Assembly: GCA_018814245.1 (NCBI GenBank)
Contig: JAHIZN010000334.1
Location: 1-5,489, forward strand
Source of the DNA: a bacterium
GTDB lineage: Bacteria > UBA9089 > CG2-30-40-21
Direction: 5' to 3'
Length of the DNA: 5,489 nt
Below, one piece after another: positions 5,200-5,489 of this stretch (position 1 is the stretch's first letter; every line of letters starts with the position of its first letter). A model generated the notes under the pieces. That model saw only the letters and a program-made list of their open reading frames with translations. It was not told the DNA's origin and searched no databases. The translations under genes and the position numbers were made by a program.

Positions 5200-5226
5200 C
5201 CCCTGTGAATGCAGGGGCAGGAATGA
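5200..5226. repeat. Dispersed hairpin repeat, copy 2
   Basis: CCCCTG (5200-5205) pairs with CAGGGG (5212-5217) around a six-base loop, followed by CAGGAATGAC. Positions 5203-5226 match the reverse complement of 3445-3468 at 22 of 24 bases. The two copies lie in opposite orientation about 1.75 kb apart. Confidence 0.6.
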
Positions 5227-5353
5227 CAGTTTGAAATTCTTCCACCTGTGCGGTTGTGGATAATTGCATCAAGCCTCGTTAGTCAGCAGCTATTGCAACG
5301 AGAAAAGGTAGCACCTCTGGCGGAGAAAGAACCACAAAGGGTGTAAACATCGA

Positions 5354-5447
5354 TGGTGTCGTAGAATAACTTAAATGAGCAAGGACGATAGCAGGGACAA
5401 GCCCTGCAGCTACAGCTCTACCATGAGCTGTCTACTTTACGACACCA
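5354..5447. repeat. 10-bp inverted repeat enclosing a REP pair
   Basis: TGGTGTCGTA at 5354-5363 is perfectly complementary to TACGACACCA at 5438-5447. Looser similarity continues outward (acatcgat on the left; acatcaccgat on the right, read in reverse). The 74 bases between hold two tandem REP hairpins. This could be a small mobile unit or a large cruciform. Confidence 0.5.
5391..5435 (-). repeat. Two tandem GTAG REP hairpins
   Basis: On the minus strand the first unit is GTAG (5435-5432) then ACAGCTC-ATGGTA-GAGCTGT, a perfect 7-bp stem. The second overlaps its end: GTAG-CT-GCAGGG-CTTGT-CCCTGC (5413-5391), a perfect 6-bp stem. The second unit is the same sequence as that at 1-20, giving a 21-bp direct repeat (1-21 and 5394-5414) near the two ends of the window. 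Confidence 0.7.
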
Positions 5448-5463
5448 CCAAATATCGGTGATG

Positions 5464-5489
5464 TCTCCATTTTCTCCATTATCTCCTTA
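5464..5489. repeat. CTCC/GGAG low-complexity repeat at the right edge
   Basis: TCTCCATT-type units with a period near nine bases run to the window edge. They resemble the tract at 228-260 in the same orientation. In both places the tract comes after a REP block, closely here and about 160 bases later on the left. Confidence 0.35.

Larger units (their letters stand above)
5099..5489. other. Repeat-rich intergenic region upstream of acyP, no gene seen
   Basis: No supported gene lies in these 391 bases. Besides the repeats listed separately, TCCTGCAGGA (5185-5194) is a perfect palindrome, and CTCGTT (5275-5280) can pair with AACGAG (5297-5302). A 23-codon minus frame at 5279-5350 has no ribosome site and no recognisable product. 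Confidence 0.5.

Noticed and set aside
4805..5234. Plus-strand frames of 120 and 134 codons over acyP
   Set aside because: They are antisense shadows of the clear acylphosphatase gene and show no family features.
5279..5350. A 23-codon minus ORF beginning MFTPFVVLSPPEV
   Set aside because: It has no ribosome site or homology that I recognise, and lies in repeat-rich intergenic DNA.

Overview
The window is an accessory, partly decayed stretch of an AT-leaning bacterial chromosome. Every gene or gene remnant that can be supported lies on the minus strand. The intergenic DNA is crowded with short palindromic repeats, including GTAG-headed hairpins and a repeat of the 'gaatgcaggggcaggaatgac' type. 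This texture is familiar from environmental lineages such as anammox Planctomycetes (Brocadiales) or Nitrospirota-like bacteria. That placement is an impression from repeat style, and no marker gene fixes the taxon.

Layout in coordinate order: positions 1-245 hold a repeat mosaic with two inverted GTAG hairpins. Positions 246-3086 encode a 946-residue DEAH helicase with a C-terminal PD-(D/E)XK nuclease motif, a type III restriction Res-like protein. No Mod methyltransferase accompanies it in the window. Positions 3098-3349 hold a doubtful small ORF. Positions 3329-3579 look like a small non-autonomous element bounded by imperfect inverted repeats and an 8-bp direct repeat. It carries a paired REP element and a possible promoter pointing at the helicase gene. 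Positions 3571-3697 contain coding-like debris.

Positions 3723-4299 are a hicA-hicB toxin-antitoxin pair. The antitoxin is intact, but hicA carries one in-frame TGA where the family usually has Trp. Upstream come an integron attC-like palindrome (4361-4418), the first 27 codons of a REP-associated tyrosine transposase (4445-4528) behind a near-consensus sigma-70 promoter, and a truncated Uma2-family endonuclease gene (4561-4719). A complete acylphosphatase gene (4823-5098) follows. The remaining 390 bp again hold REP hairpins and inverted repeats.

Taken together this is an eroding defence and mobile-element region: an apparently orphan Res-like effector, a TA module whose toxin has lost its reading frame, a decapitated transposase beside several hairpins of the kind such enzymes process, and a nuclease fragment. 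The acylphosphatase is the only ordinary metabolic gene. I see no convincing wholly new system. The strongest leads are the single-lesion hicA, the REP family with compensatory stem changes, and the Res-like protein without Mod.
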